Shown here: positions 1-12,330 of the stretch, piece after piece
Layout of the letters: each line of letters opens with the position of its first letter
How positions within the stretch are numbered: position 1 is the first letter of the stretch
Assembly (NCBI RefSeq): GCF_963678635.1
Contig: NC_087062.1
Location: 46,709,758 to 46,773,757, forward strand
DNA: 64,000 nt
Reading direction: 5' to 3'
Source of the DNA: Symsagittifera roscoffensis
Taxonomy: Eukaryota > Xenacoelomorpha > Acoela > Convolutidae
Translations under genes and position numbers: made by a program
Notes under the pieces: model-generated
Told to the model about the DNA's origin: nothing
The model's input: only the letters and a program-made list of their open reading frames with translations
The model's database searches: none

Positions 1-337
1 GATCAAAATGAAAAACATAAACGACGTCACCGTCTGCTGCCTCCGCATCTGAATCGCAAAAATTTTCCATTAAATCGATTTTTTGCTGTGCAATTTTTGT
101 TAATTGAATTCAGAAAAAAAATATTTGAGTCGCAATTTAGCAGGGCCTTTCAAACACTGTGTGCTTCCCATTAATGCTTGAAAAGCTCTGCTTTTTGCTA
201 TGTTACCGGCTGAACTAAACTTCAACTTAGAATTAGGAGCAGTGACTACTAGTAATGTGGTGCAAAAATGTAGGTGAATACCTCCATTTTTTACGCAATA
301 TAGTGTCTCGAAAAACCCCGAAAAACTCTCCAATCTC

Positions 338-541
338 ATGAAAAACTACCAAAATGGAGGAGTTGCCCACTTCGTCGAGAAGGTGGTTCCAGAACTTTTT
401 GTCGAATTCAAGGGAGATATAGACTGGTGGCATAACACTATGCTGGACTTCGTGTTGCTCATCTCAGACCCAAATCACACTCAGATCAATGACTGGCTGG
501 CTATCTCTTCAGGCAAAAAACGGAGTGTTAATTTCCAATGA
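338..541 (+). other. Repeat-borne 67-codon ORF, copy 1
   Basis: The ORF starts MKNYQNGGVAHFVEKVVPEL and contains FKGDIDWWHNTMLDFV and SDPNHTQIN. It is present once per array unit. The next frame downstream (554-772) is Lys/Arg-rich and also recurs (LLQKQIDEK-like, KKRSETKYGKSK-like), so the original coding unit may have been longer and later broken by a frameshift. I do not recognise the family. Copies are similar because the units are duplicated, so conservation is not proof of a functional protein. Confidence 0.4.
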
Positions 542-1318
542 CTTCTTTAACATATGAAAAAGCGGTATTGCAGAAGCAAGTTGATGAGAAAAAACCGAAA
601 AAAGAAGCGAAAAGAAATACGGAAAATCAAAGGCGACAAAGAAACGGCAGGATTCGATGAACAGAACGCTCAAAAAATCGTCAACAGAACACTAATGATA
701 GTTAGTATTGATCTTTTTCAGAACAATTTGCGTTTAATTAGATTCCGAAGAACAACTTTTTGTTACGAATAAGTTTTGAGGAATTTTAAATTAATTTTGT
801 CGAAAGGTAAGAAAAGTCCAATAAAAAAGATAAATTTGAAAGTACATCACCGTCTGCTGCCTCCGCACCGCTTGATGGTTATTTCTTGGAGTAGAAAAGT
901 TATGAATTTTTGTTACGAGTATGTTTTAAGGAAAGTTATTTAAGAGTTGTCGATTGGAGAAGGCAAACCCGATCAAAATGAAAAAAACCTAAACGACGTC
1001 ACCGTCTGCTGCCTCCGCATCTGAATCGCAAAAATTTTCCATTAAATTGATTTTTTGCTGTAAAATTTTGTTATTCGGATTCAGAAAAAAATATGTTGAG
1101 TCGCCATTTAGCAGGGCCTTTCAAACACTGTGTGCTTCCCATTAATGCTTGAAAAACTCTGCTTTTTGCTACGTTACCGGCTAAAGTTTACTTCAACTTA
1201 GAATTAGGAGCAGTGACTGCCATTAATGTGGTGCAAAAATTTAGGTGAATAGCTCTCCCTACCTCCATTTTCTACGCAATATAGTGTCTCAAAAAACCCA
1301 GAAAAACTCTCCAATCTC

Positions 1319-1522
1319 ATGAAAAGCTACCAGAATGGAGGAGTTGCCCACTTCGTCGAGAAGGTGGTTCCAGAACTTTTTGTCGAATTCAAGGGAGATA
1401 TAGACTGGTGGCATAACACTATGCTGGACTTCGTCTGGCTCATCTCAGACCCAAATCACACTCAGATCAACCACTGGCCGGCTATCTCTTCAAGCAGAAA
1501 ACGGAGTGTTATTTTCCGCTGA
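1319..1522 (+). other. Repeat-borne 67-codon ORF, copy 2
   Basis: Same ORF as at 338, open over its full length with a few substitutions (MKSYQNGG start, DFVWLISDPNH). It is followed at 1549-1752 by the same basic second frame. Confidence 0.4.
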
Positions 1523-2561
1523 CTTCTTCAGCATATCAAAAAGCGCTATTGCAGAAGCAAATTGATGAGAAAAGGACCAAAAAAAGAAGCGAAAAAAATA
1601 TGGAAAATCAAAGGCAACAAAAAACGGCAGAATCAGATTACCAGAACGCTCAAAAAATTGTCATCAGAACACTACTGATAATTAGTATTGATCTTTTTCA
1701 GAACAATTTGCTTTTAATTAGATTGCGAAGAACAACTTTTTATTACGAATAAAATTTGAGGAAATTTAAAATACTTTTGTCGAAAGGTGAGAAAAGTCCA
1801 ATAAAAATGATAAATCCGAAAGTATATCACCGGCCGCTGCCTCCGCATCTACATCGTTATTATTTTCCATTAAGTTGATTTTTTGCTGGAGACATAGCCT
1901 GGTGGCATAACACTAAGCTGGACTTCGTGTTGCTCATCTCAGACCCGAATCACACTCAGATCAACCACTGCCTGGTTCTTTCTTCAAGCAAAAAACGGAG
2001 TGTTATATTCTGCTGACTTCTTCAACATATGAAAAAGCGGTATTGCAGAAGCAAATTGATGAGAAAAGGACCGAAAAAAGAAGCAAAAAGAAATACGGAA
2101 AATCAAAAGCGACAAAGAAACGGCATAATCCGATGACCAGAACGCTCAAAAAATTGTCATCAGCACACTCCTGATGTTTAGTATTGATCTTTTTCAGAAC
2201 AATTTGCGTTTAATTAGATTCCGAAGAACACTTTTTTGTTTCGAATAAAATTTGTAACAAAAATTTGAATCGCAAAAATTTTCCATTAAATTGATTTTTT
2301 GCTAAGAAATGTTGTTATTTGGGTTAAGAAAAAAAAATTTTGAGTAGCCATTTAGCAGGGCTTTTCAAACACTGTGTGCTTCCCATTAATGCTTGAAAAA
2401 CTCTGCTTTTCCCTATGTTACCGGCTAAAGTTTACTCCAACTTAGAATTAGGAGCAGTGACTGCCATTAAGGTGGCCAAAAATTTAGGTGAATAGCTCTC
2501 CCTACCTCTATTTTCTACGCAATATAGTGTCTCCAAAAACCCAGAAAAACTATCCAATCTC

Positions 2562-2765
2562 ATGAAAAACTACCAGAATGGAGGAGTTGCCCACTTCGTC
2601 GAGAAGGTGGTTCCACAAGTTTTTGTCGAATTCAAGGGAGATATAGACTGGTGGCATAACACTATGCTGGACTTCGTGTTGCTCATCTCAGACCCAAATC
2701 ACACTCAGATCAACCCCTGGCTGACTATCTCTTCAAGCAAAAAACGGCGTGTTAATTTCCGCTGA
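2562..2765 (+). other. Repeat-borne 67-codon ORF, copy 3
   Basis: Third full-length copy of the same ORF (VVPQVFVEF in place of VVPELFVEF). The downstream basic block is shortened here by a deletion near 2815. Confidence 0.4.
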
Positions 2766-3488
2766 CTTCTCAACATATGAAAAAAGGGTATTGCAGAAGC
2801 AAGTTGACGAGAAAAAGAAACGGCAGGATCTGATGACCAGAACGCTCAAAAGATTGTCATCAGAACACTACTGATAGTTAGTATTCATTTTTTCAGAGCA
2901 ATTGGTGTTGTATAAGATAGGTAAAAACAACTTTTAATTACGGATAAAATTTAAGGAAAGTTCAATTTTGGTTAGTTGGAAGGTGAAAGCAAGTTCGATT
3001 TAAATGACAAATCCTAACGTACATCACCGTCTGTTGCCTCCGCACCGCTTGATAGTTATTTCTTGGAGTAAAAAACTTTGTTACGGGTATATTTTAATGA
3101 AAGTTCATCTTAGAGTTGTCGATTGGAGAAGGCAAGTCCAATCAAAATATAAAAAAAACTAAACGACATCACCGTCTGCTGCCTCCGCATCAAATAATTG
3201 TTAAAATTTTCCAGTAAATTGATTTTTTTTGCTGTGCAATTTTTGTTATTTGGATTCAGAAAAAAAAATGTTTGAGTCGCCAATTTAGCAGGGCCTTTCA
3301 AACACTGTGTGCTTCGCATTTTTGTTTGAAAAGCTCTGCTTTTTGCTGCGTTATCGGCTGAAGTTTAGTTCAATTTAGAATTAGGAGCAGTGACTGCTAC
3401 CAATGTGGTGCAAAAATTTATTAGGTGAACAGGTCTCCCTACCTCCATTGTCTACCCATTAGAGTAGCTCGAAAAACTCTCCAATCTG

Positions 3489-3850
3489 ATGAAAAACTAC
3501 CAGAATCGAGGAGTTGCCCACTTCGGCGAGAAGGTGGTTCCAGAAGCTTTGTCGAATTCAAGGGAGATATAGCCCGTTGGCATGACGCTATGCTGGACTT
3601 CGTGTTGCTCAACTCAGACCCAAATCACACTCAGATCAACCACTGTCTGGCTCTTTCTTCAAGCAAAAAAACGGAGTGTTATATTCCACTGACTTCTTCA
3701 ACATATAGAAAAGCGTTATTGCAGAAGCAAGTTGATGAGAAAAAGACCAAAAAAAGAAGCGAAACGAAATACGGAAAATCTAAGGCGACAAAGAAACGGC
3801 ACGATCAAATGACAAGAACGCTCAAAAAGTCGTCATCACAACACTACTGA
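3489..3850 (+). pseudogene. Frameshifted copy of the repeat ORF
   Basis: The unit starts as MKNYQNRGVAHFGEKVVPEA and then loses frame near 3552. The FVEFKGDIA...DFVLLNSDPNHTQIN part continues in another frame and reads straight into the basic block ending near 3850. This copy shows that the two blocks can form one frame, which suggests an ancestral protein of at least about 120 residues. More broken copies lie near 4473, 5607 and 6969. Confidence 0.4.
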
Positions 3851-4950
3851 TAGTTAGTATTCATCTTTTTCAGAGCAATTTGTGTTAAATAAGATAGGTA
3901 AAAACAGCTTTTTATTACGGATAAAATTTAAGGAAATTTCAAATTTGGTTAGTCGAAAGGTGAAAGCAAGTCCTATATAAAGGACAAATTCTAAAGTACA
4001 TCATCGTCTGGTGCCTCCGCACCGCCTGATGGTTATTTCTTGGAGTAGAAAAGTTATGAGTTTTTATTACGGGTATATTTTAATGAAAGTTCATCTTAGA
4101 GTTGTCGATTGGAGAAGGCAAGCCCAATCAAAATATAAAAAAAACTAAACGACATCACCATCTGCTGCCTCCGCATCCAATAATTGTTAAAAGTTTCCAG
4201 TAAATTGATTTTTTTTTGCTGTGCAATTTTTGTTATTTGGATTCAGAAAAAAAAATGTTTGAGTCGCCAATTTAGGAGGGCCTTTCAAACACTGTGTGCT
4301 TCGCATTTTTGTTTGAAAAGCTCTGCTTTTTGCTACGTTACCGGCTGAAGTTTAGTTCAATTTAGAATTAGGAGCAGTGACTGCTACCAATGTGGTGCAA
4401 AAATTTATTAGGTGAACAGGTCTCCCTACCTCCATTGTCTACCCATTAGAGTAGCTCGAAAAACTCTCCAATCTGATGAAAAACTACCAGAATCGAGGAG
4501 TTGCCAGAACGCTCAAAAGATTGTCATCAGAACACTACTGATAGTTAGTATTCATTTTTTCAGAGCAATTGGTGTTGTATAAGATAGCTAAAAACAACTT
4601 TTAATTACGGATAAAATTTAAGGAAAGTTCAATTTTGGTTAGTTGGAAGGTGAAAGCAAGTTCGATTTAAATGACAAATCCTAACGTACATCACCGTCTG
4701 TTGCCTCCGCACCGCTTGATGGTTATTTCTTGGAGTAAAAAACTTTGTTACGGGTATATTTTAATGAAAGTTCATCTTAGAGTTGTCGATTGGAGAAGTC
4801 AAGCCCGATCCAAAGAAAAAAAAGTAAACGACATCACCGTCTGCTGCCTCCGCATCCAAGAATCGTTAAAATTTTCCGGTAAATTGACTTTTCGCTATGT
4901 AATTTTTTTTTTTGCATTCAGAAAAAAAGTAAATTTTGAGTCGCCAATTT

Positions 4951-5040
4951 AGCAGGGCCTTTCAAACCTTGTGTACTTCCAATTTATTTGTGCTGCCAAT
5001 TAATTTTCCTGCTTCCGATTAAAGTTTGAAAGGCCCTGCT
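4951..5040. repeat. Stem-loop (GCAGGGCCTTTCAAAC arms)
   Basis: The left arm AGCAGGGCCTTTCAAAC and right arm GTTTGAAAGGCCCTGCT are perfectly complementary, with about 55 nt between them. The same hairpin is perfect again at 6441-6536. In the upstream units (near 140, 1110, 2355, 3290 and 4275) the right arm is degenerate (GAAAAGCTCTGC). The long-range symmetry is typical of transposon ends or a MITE core. Confidence 0.8.
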
Positions 5041-5282
5041 AGCGGTTATTTCAACTTGTAATATTGAGCAGTATATTACTACCCTGTTATCCAAAAAATT
5101 TGGTAAGTAGGTCTCCCCTCTCCAATTTCTACCCAAAATAGTATCTGCCCCCCGTTATCCCGATATAATATCCCCTCTCACAATATATGTATGTATTTCT
5201 GCCGAGTTTCTAATTCATGGCCTCGAGCTCGATTTTCTCGTATTTTTTTGCGTCGGGTTCTAATGTGGCAGGTGCTTATGTG

Positions 5283-5502
5283 GCATTCTTCAGTGAATAC
5301 TAGAATTTTTATGGTGGCCTTTTTCAAAACCAATACAAAGCGCGAAAGTGAACTCCAAAATTTTGCAAATATCCACGTTTTGAATCCAAGTACCTGAATT
5401 CAAAACGTGGTCATTTGCAAAATTTTGTAGTTCACTTTCGCGCTTCGTATTGGTTTTGAAAAAGTCCACCATGAAAATTCTAGTATTTATTGAAGAATCA
5501 GT
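5283..5502. repeat. 220-bp near-perfect palindrome
   Basis: Two arms of about 110 bp meet with almost no spacer near 5392. Both arms read the same way outward-in: CTAGAATTTT..ATGGTGG, then TTTTTCAAAACCAATAC, AAGCGCGAAAGTGAACT, ATTTTGCAAAT and CACGTTTTGAAT. There are only about a dozen mismatches. Because of the symmetry both strands encode nearly the same peptide. In the neighbouring array unit (6770-6865) only the right arm exists, so the left arm looks like an inverted duplication of it. Confidence 0.9.
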
Positions 5503-6440
5503 TAAGAAAGCGGAACACCGCATTGTGTAACCATTTGAGGACCTTCCTGCAAAGCCAGAATTGACACTTTCAAGGGTAATCCGCGCAAAAGCTAAAAAAA
5601 ATCTCCAATGTCAAGAAAAACTACCAGAGTGGACGAGTTGCACACTTCCGCGGGAAAGTGGTTCCAGAAGTTTTTGCCGAATTCAAGAGAGATTTTGCCT
5701 GGTGGCATAACACCATGATGGACTTCGTATTGCTCAACTCAGACCCAAAACACCCTCACATCAACCACTGGCTGGCTTTCTTTAAACGAAAAAAAAAACG
5801 GAGAATCAGATTCCGCTGATATCTTCAACATGCCAAAAACCGGCATTGCAGAAGCAAATTGATGATGAAAGAACTGAAAAAATAAGCCAGAGGAAATACG
5901 GAACATCAAAGACGGCAAATAAAACGGCAGGATCTGATGACCAAAATACTCATAGATTCGTCATCAGAAGACGAAGTCCCCAATCCGTAGAGGCGTGCAG
6001 CAAGATTAGTTTCAACTTCGGATTCAACTTTCTGTATCATTACTGATAGTAAGTATCCATCTTTTTCAGAGCATTTCGTGTTGTATAAATAGGAAAAACA
6101 ATTTTTTATCACGGATAAAATTTGAGGAAAGTTCAATTGTGGCTAGTCAAAAGGTGAAAGAAAGTCCGATTCAAACGACAAATCCGAAAGTACATCACCG
6201 TCTGCTACGTCCGCGCCGCTTGATTATTTGAGTTATTGTTATGGGCAAATTTTATTTAAAAACCATGTTAGAGTTGTCGATTGGAGAAGGCAAGCCCAAT
6301 CAATTTGAAGAAATCTAAACGACATCACCGTCGGCTGCCTCTGCATCCATTAATGGTTAGTATTTTTATGTTAATTGATTTTTCGCTGTGCAATTTTTGT
6401 TGTTTGGATTCAGAAAAATATTTTTTTTTGTGTCGACAGT

Positions 6441-6536
6441 TTAGCAGGGCCTTTCAAACTGTGTGTGCTTCCAATTTATTTGTGCTGTCAATTATTTTTT
6501 TTTACTTCCGATTATTGTTTGAAAGGCCCTGCTAGC
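6441..6536. repeat. Second perfect stem-loop of the array
   Basis: Arms TAGCAGGGCCTTTCAAAC and GTTTGAAAGGCCCTGCTA flank an AT-rich loop. It is the same structure as at 4951-5040, in the next array unit. Confidence 0.8.
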
Positions 6537-7460
6537 GTTTAATTCAACTTGGAACTTGGATCAGTGATTACTACCCCTGTGGTCCAAAACTTATGGTAAA
6601 TAGGTCTCCCCTCTCCATTGTCTACCCAATGTAGTATCTGGCCCTCGTTGTCCCAATATCGTATCTCCTCTCGTAAAAAATGTAGGTCTTTCTGCCGAAT
6701 TTCAAACCTTGAAGGTCGATTTTTTTCGCGTCGAGTTCTAATCTGCCAGGTGCTTAACAGATACTTAGACGCAAAACGTTGAAACTTGCAAAATTTTGGT
6801 TCTTCAATTTCACGCTTTGTATTGGTTTTGAAAAATGTCACCATCAAAGATCCAAAACTTATTGAAGAAAGGAGAACCGCATTGTCGAATCATTTGACCT
6901 TCCTGCAAAGTACGAATAGACACTTTCAAGGTTAATTCTTGCAAAAAACCCAGAAAAACTATCCGATGTCATGAAAAACTACCAGAATGGAGAAGTTTCT
7001 CGTTTCGACGAGAAGGCGGTTCCAGAAGTTTTCCTCGAACTTAAGAGAGAGGTTTAGCCTGGTACAAAATATTATTACAGATAAAATTTAAGGAAAATTC
7101 AGTTTAAGTTTGTCGAAAGGTGAAAGCAAGTCCGATAAAAATGACAAATCCGATAGTACATTACCGTCTGCTGCCTCCGCACCCCATGACGGTTAGTTCT
7201 TTGGGTAAAAAAGTTATGAGTTTTTATTACGGCATATTTATTGAAAGCTCGCATTGGAGTTGTCGATTGGATAAGGCAAGCCCGATCAAAATGAAGAAAT
7301 CGAAACTAGATCACTGCCTGCTGCCTCCGCATCCATTAATGGCTAGTATTTTCGAGTTAATTGATTTTTTGCTGTTAATTGATTTTTTGAAGTTTTGCTA
7401 TTTGAAGTTAGAAAATCATGCAATTGTTGTGGGGAAACTCCGAAATGAAGAACTGTAGTT

Positions 7461-8529
7461 ATAGCTTTGTGCACAAGATAGCTAACTTTCTTCAGACAAC
7501 CACTTACGGTCTTTTTGTTTAGATATGTCTAAAACAGATTAGCATCAGTTCGAAAACAAGCGTGACACTTCTCTTTGGAATATCCAGGTGACATATTTGT
7601 CAGAAGATGAGGCTGACACAAATGGTACTTTTAGATGGCAAGAAGAGCTTGTCTTGCCAGGTACGACACCAATATTAAATTCGGCGCTACTTTGTTAAAC
7701 TTTGCTGATAACTTAGTTTGATTTATGACAAATTCGTGATATGGTTTTGTATGTTAGTCCTAAAGGACATTAAAGACTGCTCATTTATTATATAAGAAAA
7801 TTTCAACCATTTTAAACATGTATGTGCAAGTTTTTTTATATTTGCTTTTATTTGAAAAATATACCGGTTGTAATAAGTTACTTGCAGGATTGGTTGGAGC
7901 AAAAAAAAAGAATTCAGAACGGGCATGTTTTAAAAAACTTTTTGTAGAGGCAATTTCATTATATTACTCTGCTTGAGCTAAAGCAGTTGAGTTCCATTAT
8001 CCGGGCAAAATGTAGAAAATTGACGGACCCTTTAAACGCGTTTTCGTGAAATTGAATTAAATTAAGAAGGTTATGAAGACAGTTTCTAAGAACTAATTCG
8101 AAATAAAATTGTGCAACTTGTTTATAGGTTCATACTAAGTGAATCATTTCGATGCAACAATTTTCAAGCTTACCCGGCATCGAAAGCAAGGAGATTCTGC
8201 ATAAGGCCTATTTTAAGTGCATCAAACTATACGAAGCTGTTTCATGTTGAAACAAGCAGCGCTCTATTCCACTCTACACAAAACTTTGTGAAGAGAAAAG
8301 TCCATAACGTGATCTATTAAGAGATTTGGCCTTGACCTGCCCGCCCAGGATTGCTTCATTTTAACTACCAAGCCTGCCTCCAATAATCAATTGGCTCGCA
8401 AAAAATTAGTTGTTGTTCTGATCAAGCTAACTAAATAATGAAACTTTGAATAATTTCAGGTTAAGCCATATCGTAAATCGGTTTGAAAAATTTACGGCTT
8501 CATAGAACGAATCGGTTCCCGAAAAATTG
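7461..8529. other. No gene seen
   Basis: AT-rich unique-looking sequence between the 1-kb array and the next satellite. Frames are short and broken on both strands, and I see no RNA gene or transposon motif. Confidence 0.6.
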
Positions 8530-10330
8530 AAGTTTTTTAAGCAAGCTAGTCAAGCTATGAGTCTTTGAAAATTTTCAAAATGTTCTATGAAGCAACTCGG
8601 ATGGCGAAACTTTGTTTTTCTAAGGAAGCTATTCAAGCGATGAAACATTGAAATATTTCAAGTTGTTTTATAGAGCGAATCAGTCGGCGAAAAGTTAGGT
8701 TTCTCTTAGTAAGCTATTTCAAACGTTCCACAAAGAAAACAGGATTGCAACAGATTCAAGTTTTTCTACGCAAGCTATTGAGCGAAAATTTTGAAACTTT
8801 TTTATGGTGCAAATCGGGCGGCAAAACAATGAACTTTTGTAGTTTTTGAAGTTTTTCAGTAAGTTGAATGTCGAAAATTTTAAGTTTTATATTTGGGCCA
8901 TTCAAGTGACAAATCTGAATAATTTTAGTTATTTCATAAAGTGTATCGGATAGCATAAAAATGAATTTTTTTCTTTTGCAGCCATTCAACCGACGAAAAA
9001 CTTTTTATTTTTTTTTTCATAGACGAAATCGGTTTTCAAAAAAATTCATTTTTCTAAGCAAGCTTTTTAAGCTAAGAAACTTTGAAACAAAGCAAATTGG
9101 ATGGCAAAAAATTACTTTATATTCAAAAGCCATTTAAGCGACGAAAATTTGAGTGGTTTAAAATTGCTTCATAGAAAGAATCGATCCGCGAAAAATCAAC
9201 CTTTTATTAAAACTAAAATTTTATAGACTGATCCGCTTCGCAAAAAAAATAAAATTTGTCTAAGCAAGCTATTCAAGCTATGAGAGTGAAACATTTCAAT
9301 TTGTTGGTTAGAGGTAACCAATTTGAAAAAAATCTTAAGTTTTCCATGCAAGCTATTCAAGCAAGGAAAACTTTAAGGTTATTAAATAGAGCAATCAGTG
9401 AGCAAAAAACTTTCTTAAGCTATTCATGTTCTGATTTTTGTTTCAACTTATCAAGCAATCGAATAGCGAAAAAAGTGAATTTTATTTATTGCACCATTCA
9501 AACAATAAAACTTTCAAATGTTTCAAGTACTGCCATAGACCAAATTAGAAAATTTCCAAATTTTCTAAGCAAGCTATTCAAGCTATGAATCTTTGAAACA
9601 AATTAAGACGAATCAGATAACGAAAAAATAAAACTTTCTGCTGAAGCCATTCAACCGATGACATTTCGAAATATTTGAAATTTTTTTCATAGAGTTAACT
9701 TGAAGTTTTTCTTTTGGAGCCAATAAAACGATGGAACTAAGACATGTTTCATAGACCAAAGTTATTAGCAAAAAAAAACAAATTTTGCTTGGCTAGCTAT
9801 TTGGCTTAAGCTTTGAAAGGCTTCAATTTATTTCTTAAACCGAATCGGTTGGACGAAAACTTATGTTTTCTTGAGCAAGCTGTACAAGCTATGAAATATT
9901 TCAAGCCATTTCATCGACTGTTTCCATCTTGAACAAGATTAAGTACTTCTGAGCAAGCTATTCAGGCTATGAAACATTTCAAGTTATTTCATCGACTGTT
10001 TCCATCTTGAACATAAGTTTTTCGAAGCAAGCTATTCAGGCTATGAAACATTTCTATCAAACTCGTAGATCAAATCGAAGCATAAAAAAGTTGAATTTCT
10101 CTAAACAAGCTATTCAAGCTATCAAAATTTCAGTTGCTTCAAGTTATTTTATGCACAAATCAGTTCGCAAAAGTTCATCGCAAGCTACTCAAGCTATGAA
10201 ACTTAAAGTTATTCCGTGAGCCGAATCGGCTCGCGAAAAGTTTCAGTTTTTCTAAGCGAGCTTGTTTTTATGCCAAGAAACGCTGAAATATTTCAGTTTA
10301 CTTCATGGGGTGAATCGGTTCGCAAAAATT
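8530..10330. repeat. Degenerate 70-100 bp minisatellite
   Basis: Variants of AAGCAAGCTATTCAAGCTAT recur near 8536, 8614, 9054, 9262, 9345, 9565, 9880, 9952, 10026, 10103 and 10180. Each is usually followed by GAAACATTTCAAGTT and a TTTCATAGACCGAATCGGTTCGCGAAAA-like half. The copies are best preserved between 9880 and 10210. In one plus frame the unit reads SKQAIQAMK repeatedly, which is a by-product of the repeat and not evidence for a protein. Confidence 0.85.
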
Positions 10331-10779
10331 CTTTCTTAGCATGGAAGTTGCTGTTTTTAGTGGATTCGTGTCTGACTGAAATGAATGTAAACACAAAATT
10401 TGAGACAAAAATTAAGCTGGTACTGTCTAGCCTTGAAGTTGGGTCAAGTTCATCTTTCTCTGATAATTGCTCTGAATAATTTTTGAAGGTTATGCTCGAT
10501 AAAAAAAGTTAAACGTTGCGTCCATAGCGCATTAAGACTTTCATTTAATATATAAGATATTTATGCGTTAACCAATTCAATTTCTTAATGTTACGAATTT
10601 TCAAATACTAAAAAAGGCGCCTAAAGCTATTGAAAGCAACTTAAAACTTAAGAATTGATATCATTTTAAGTCAATAAAAAAACTAGGTGAATTGCTGGTG
10701 ACTTTAAGCTGATTTAAGTGAAATATACTTCAATATAACTAGCGTATAACGCACCTCCAGTGCTTCGAATTTTCAAAAA

Positions 10780-12330
10780 CTCAAAAACCTATTCTCTGAG
10801 TGTAGTATGACAGCACCAAATTACAGGGTTCGTAACTACAAATTTTGCAAAGTTTTTTATTCAAGTTTTTTATACAAATTTTGAAGAACCATAAAAATTC
10901 TTGAAGTTTCATATAAGTTCTTCGAATAATTTTAGATGAACTAAGAAACGTCACATTTGGGAAACTGAACGCAATTGAGCAGTCGCATTTGGTCGCAAGA
11001 TTTGCAACTCCTGAGAGTTCTCTTACAGTACCCAACTACAACGTTGGGAAATTCAAATTTTGAGAAACTTCACCTTAAGTTTTGTAAAAAAAGATATTCA
11101 CATCTCGAAAACTACCAAAATTTGAGCAGTCTTTTTTGATGGCAATATTCGCAATCCTTGAAAGTACACGACGACAGGGTTGGGAATTTCAGTTTAGCGA
11201 ATTATTTTGTAATTTGAGTTTTCTGAAAAATTCACAAAAATCGTCGTATCTCTTAAACAAAAAAGATTTGGGCATTCTTAATTAAAGGTCAAATTTGCAA
11301 CCACTAAGATTACTCTGACAGCCCCTCAATTACAGGTTAGGAAATTCAAACTTCATTTCTGGAAAACTTCACAAAAACGTCATATCTGAAAAACTACAAG
11401 GATTTGAGCAGGCAAATTGGGAAGCAGAACTCGCAACTCCTGAGAGTACCCTGACATTTAGTGAAAAATTTTATACTTAAGTTTTCTGAAAAAATTCGAA
11501 AAAAACCTTAAAAAAACGTCATTTCTCAAAAACTACGGGAATTTGAGCAGCCACATTCAGAGGCAAGATTCGCAACCCCCTGAGAGTACCCTCACAGATT
11601 CCAATAACAGGATTGAGATCTTCAAACTTTCGGAATTTTTAACATTCTAGTTTTATTGAAAATTTCGGAGAAAATCATAAAAAACGTCATATCTCGATAA
11701 CTACACAGATTTGAGCCGTCATATTTGGCGGCAAAATTCGCAAATCCTGAGAGTACCCTGACAGAGTCTCACTACAGAGATGGTAATTTCCAGTTTTATT
11801 AAATTTTTTATATCTAAGTTTTCGAAAAATTTTGAAAAAAATCCAAAAAAAAAACATCATATCTCAAAAACTACAGATTTGAGCAGCCATAATCAGAGGC
11901 AAGAGCTATAATCAGACCCTCACAATATCCAACAACAGGATTGAGATCTTCAAGGTTTTAGAAACTTTTAAAATCTATGTTTTTGAAAAAATCATAAAAA
12001 ACGTTATATCTCGAAAACTAAAATGATTTGAGATTTGAGAATTGGAGGCAAGATTCGCAAGCCCTGAGAGTACCCTGACACCACCCAACTACAGGGAAAG
12101 AATTTTAAAAATTGACAAATATTTCTAAATTAAATTTTCTAGAAATTTTTGAAAAATCTCGAAAATTGCCTATCTCGTAAACTAAAAGGATTTGGTTATT
12201 CATATATGGAGGCCAGAATCGCAAAACCTGGGAAAACTCTGACAATATCCTATTATTGGGTTGCTAATTTCAAACTTGATGAAATAAACACTGAATTTAA
12301 ACTGGAAAATTGAAAAAAACCGTATTGGAA
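10780..12330. repeat. Degenerate ~150-bp satellite
   Basis: About ten copies of a unit containing GGCAAGATTCGCAA..CCTGAGAGTACCCTGACA, a CCAACTACAGG-like stretch, AAATTTTCTGAAAAATT and CGTCATATCTCAAAAACTAC. Copies are recognisable near 10990, 11140, 11300, 11430, 11565, 11745, 11900, 12055 and 12215. It is unrelated in sequence to the preceding minisatellite. Confidence 0.85.

Larger units (their letters stand above)
1..7460. repeat. Degenerate tandem array of ~1-kb units
   Basis: Repeated landmarks recur in the same order. First comes a block with a CCGTCTGCTGCCTCCGCATC motif (near 40, 1001, 3170, 4160, 4840, 6320 and 7310). It is followed by a stem-loop starting GCAGGGCCTTTCAAAC, a short ORF block, a Lys/Arg-rich block, and a block around GTTGTCGATTGGAGAAGGCAAG. 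Spacing varies from about 0.7 to 1.5 kb because units carry deletions and insertions; copies near 4.5 and 7.0 kb are truncated. The 3' units (5-7 kb) are more diverged than the 5' ones. I see no transposase or reverse transcriptase. It could be a satellite derived from a non-autonomous transposon or from a lost gene fragment. Confidence 0.85.

Noticed and set aside
8530-10330. CRISPR-like array
   Set aside because: Spacing and repeat sequence are degenerate, units are contiguous, and the genome is eukaryotic.
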